The notes below the pieces were generated by a model. It had not been told where the DNA came from. It saw nothing but the letters and a program-made list of their open reading frames with translations, and ran no database searches. Position numbers and translations under genes: made by a program. Of a DNA stretch of 44,095 nt, positions 41,491 to 44,095 are shown one piece after another (the first letter of the stretch is position 1; every line of letters begins with the position of its first letter). Source of the DNA: Acanthamoeba castellanii str. Neff. Taxonomy: Eukaryota; Discosea; Longamoebia; Acanthamoebidae. The stretch spans positions 323,655-367,749 of the forward strand of contig NW_004457598.1 in the NCBI RefSeq assembly GCF_000313135.1, given 5' to 3'.

Positions 41491-43883
41491 AAAATTAGGA
41501 TAAAAACAGGTGGTCAATAACAGCTGCCCACTGACGTTCACAGCAGGCCTGGCTGTCTGCCTCACACCGCCAGCCACTGCCAGAGCAGCCAAACTGGGCA
41601 CGCCACTGACCCAGTGGCGTTGATGTAGACCTCACTGCCTCAACTGAGCTGGTCGTTCTTGGCCTTACAGATACTGACCATGATCCTCTTGCCCATCACC
41701 TGAACGTCCTCAAGACGCAAGGCCGCCAGCTCCAACCCCCGCCGCATCGTCCTCAGCCCCAGCGCCACCAGGCAGGCGTCACGTCGTGCTGTTGGAAACC
41801 CATTGCTGAACGCCCTGCCATGCACCCACGCCTGCAGGGCCTCAACTGGGAAGGGATCCCTCCTACGCTTGACCGCTTTGGCGCTCCACGCCCGCTCCAC
41901 ACCGTCCTTGACGAGTTTGACCTTGGCACCGCTGCATGGACTGCTGAGGCCCTTCTGCGCATGGTAGAACGCGATGGCCACCGCTGCAACCCAAACTCCA
42001 CCGCCTCAGCCTGCCAGGTCCAGCCACGCCAAGAAGCAGTGGACCATATCCTCGCCCGCCAGCAGCGCCACAAGCCCACTCCTGGTGGCAAAGGCCTTGA
42101 ACTCTGACCACCAGTGCTTGTAGCAGTGCTGGGTGGACTCTGCCCAAGCTAGTCCCACCAGCTCTTCAACGCGGTGAGCAGTGGCCTCCAGTACTGACCC
42201 CTCCAGCCTTCCACCTGATGAGCTTTGAACGTCCACTCCAGTCGCCTTGCCAGCTCAAACAACTCCAACAGGCCTGGCTGAGCAAACTTGCACACCGTCC
42301 CAAGCCGCACCATCAACACCAAGGTCACTTGCAGCAGTGGCCATGACTCCTGACCGGGCCAGTGTGGCACCACGAGGATGCCCACCGCCTGGCACTTGAC
42401 AAGGTGCGCGAGCACCCTGCCCATGAGTGGGATGGGTGGGACCAGCAGGTTCACCCAGCCCCTCCAGTCCTGGGCGAAGGCATCAACTGCCTGGCAGCCT
42501 GGGCTTTCAAACCATGTGTTGAACACTGCTGCCTTCTGATTGTCTGCGTCTGTGAACCAGTCAACCTGCCATTCGCCCAGCACAGACTGCAGCAGCTCCA
42601 CTGTCTCGCCATGGAGTGACCAGTTGTCAGTGTCAATGAACCAGGACAGGGCATCTGCCTCCTGGTTCTCCATCACACTATGGACCCACCTTGCCATGTA
42701 GAGTGTGCAACTGCTTGTGTGCAGGGCAGACCACACATGCTTCACCATTCTTGTCATCTCAGCATCACTTCTGCCCCTGTTGCACAGGTAGGCTACAGCT
42801 GTGGTATTGTTGCTGGCCACCTCAATCCACTGATTGTGGAACTTGGGGCAGAAGGTCTTGATGGCCAGCATGACGGCCTGGAGCTACTTGTGGTGGATAG
42901 GCCACTTGGCTTCCTGGCTGACAAAGCTCCCCCTTGCCTTCTTGCCACTCTCTGGAACCCATGCGCCCCAGCTGTAGCCACTGGCATCAGTCTTGATGGT
43001 CATGACCCACAATGGCTGCCACAGAGGCGCCCTGTTGATCAGCTGCATGTTGGTGGTGATCCACTTGAGGTCCTGCTGAGCTTCTGCAGTGAGGGGCTTG
43101 TGCTGGTTCCAGTTGTGTTGTCCACAACCCATCACCTGATATGTGGACTGCAGGTAGAGTTGTAGAATGGGGGCTGCCTTTGCAATGGTGTTGATTGAAC
43201 CTGCCAGCTGCACCAACTGCTGCTTGGTGTGGCACCACTGAAGGTGCTCCTGCACCATGGCCTTGATGGTGTGTAGTTTCTTGAGGCTGGCCTTGAATCT
43301 GCTGCCTGCCAGGTTGATGATCAGCCCCAGCACCTTGGCATGCTGTGTAGGCTCCCACTCCCCTTTGGTGGGCTCCCTGAGCCAGCTGAGGCACTTGAGG
43401 GTGGGCACAATCACCTGGTCCCTGATCCACTGAAGCTCCACCTTGCTTGGCGCCAGCACCATGAAGTCATCAATGTACACCATGCACATGACTCCTTGCC
43501 AACACCAGAACATGATCATGGCCTTCATGACCTTCATGAAGATCCATGGGGACCAGTGCAGGCTGAACAGCAGTACCTGGTAGTGGTACCACTGCTGGCC
43601 TACCTGAAAGCTGAGGAGTCACCTTGCATTGTCATGCTCCTCCTCAAGGTGGTAGGCCTGCTGCGTCTTGTGTACTGCCCTGGCCAACTGGATGGGCATG
43701 CCTTGGGCCACCCATGCTAGCACCTGGGCTGAGGCACTGATCTTGACCCACTTGCTGATCTGGGAGGCTAGCTGACTGATGATGGAAACCTTGTGACCTA
43801 ACCTCTTGCCATGCAAGAGAAGAAAAAACTTGCTGGCTCACCAGCCAGCCTCCCCCTATAACACCACCCATTACACTGCTCAC
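41491..43883 (-). mobile_element. DIRS-type tyrosine-recombinase retrotransposon, 3'-truncated and CpG-decayed
   Basis: Minus-strand order is reverse transcriptase, RNase H, tyrosine recombinase, as in DIRS/Ngaro elements. RT (about 43,816-42,990): QVGQQWYHYQVLLFSL, catalytic YIDDF, KVLGLIINL, with a TGA at 43621-43619. RNase H (about 42,990-42,150): TDASGYSWGAWV and NNTTAVAYLC, then LLVPPIPLMGRVLAHL and VVPHWPGQESWPLL, with a TAG at 42884-42886. The recombinase (42,236-41,491) overlaps the RT/RNase H frame in another frame: SAM-like N-part, then GLRTMRRGLELAALRLED (catalytic Arg region), with at least four further TGA codons. The HxxR and Tyr part is missing because the element stops at about 41,490. 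No LTRs or split repeats located; the 5' end is not delimited. Confidence 0.8.
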
Positions 43884-44095
43884 CAGTGGTGCACCAGCTC
43901 ACACTTGGTGATTGCACCACTGAGTGGCCACTTCTCCTTGAGAAGCTGGTGTCACACTGGGTGAGTGCTAACCACTCATGATAAAGTATGTTTCTGTTTA
44001 CACAGAAACTACACATTTTTCCACATGTGAGACAATGAGACAGCAACAGTGTGGCTGGGGTGTGGAACAAGTGGGCTGTGATCAGGAATGATCCT
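43884..44095. other. CpG-poor right edge of window
   Basis: No CpG dinucleotides over the last 200 bases and no recognisable gene. It may be the gag region or 5' flank of the DIRS-type element. Confidence 0.3.

Noticed and set aside
41640..42236. Integrase of a bacteriophage or Polinton
   Set aside because: The GLRTMRRxxELAAL region lies directly downstream of, and overlaps, an RT/RNase H frame with LLVPPIPLMGRVLAHL-type sequence, which is the DIRS/Ngaro arrangement.
21560..44095. Major capsid protein, packaging ATPase or DNA polymerase
   Set aside because: I looked for FtsK/A32-like Walker motifs, double jelly-roll capsid motifs and polymerase YGDTD in all frames and found none I could support. 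The only additional ATP-binding signatures belong to the SNF2 and BCS1-like genes.

Overview
The window is eukaryotic nuclear DNA, most likely from an Acanthamoeba-type amoeba. This is inferred from the GC-rich host genes, the many short spliceosomal introns (donors mostly GTACG or GTGCG), the very large hybrid histidine kinases and the nature of the right half. It divides into a host half (about 1-21,540) and a virus-derived half (about 21,560-44,095). LEFT HALF. Two paralogous multi-exon hybrid histidine kinase genes point away from each other: gene A on the minus strand (9048 down past position 1) and gene B on the plus strand (12090-21454). Both encode one soluble protein with two kinase modules in the order N-terminal region, PAS, GAF, HisKA, HATPase, REC, PAS, GAF, HisKA, HATPase; gene B ends with a second REC. 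The gene B exon model sums to 2,119 codons with every splice phase consistent. Between them lies a four-exon gene (10029-11567) joining a zinc ribbon, a coiled coil, poly-proline repeats and a WH2-like actin-binding motif. RIGHT HALF. Compact, mostly intronless genes on both strands resemble those of a large DNA virus of amoebae: a SNF2 helicase with a RING insert, a permuted papain-fold protein, a BCS1-type AAA ATPase, a PP2C phosphatase, a dUTPase, a membrane-anchored thioredoxin, a protein kinase fragment, a C1q-like beta-sandwich protein and several tiny single-membrane-span proteins. I read this as an endogenous viral insertion. It is a mosaic. In CpG-poor blocks (about 21,560-23,200, 32,870-39,700 and 41,000-44,095) genes carry in-frame TGA codons, TCG to TTG and R to C or H changes exactly where methyl-CpG deamination would put them, including in the dUTPase active site and the AAA Walker B motif. 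In CpG-rich blocks (about 23,200-26,800, 30,970-32,870 and 39,720-40,700) genes are intact or broken only by small slippage indels. The boundary runs through the middle of the SNF2 gene. A host-like, intron-containing gene (27,305-30,907) sits between viral blocks. It encodes an eEF1A-like protein with degenerate GTPase motifs fused to ankyrin-like repeats. At the right end a DIRS-type retrotransposon (RT, RNase H, tyrosine recombinase), itself CpG-decayed, is truncated against the kinase fragment. No major capsid protein, packaging ATPase, tRNA, rRNA or CRISPR array was seen.
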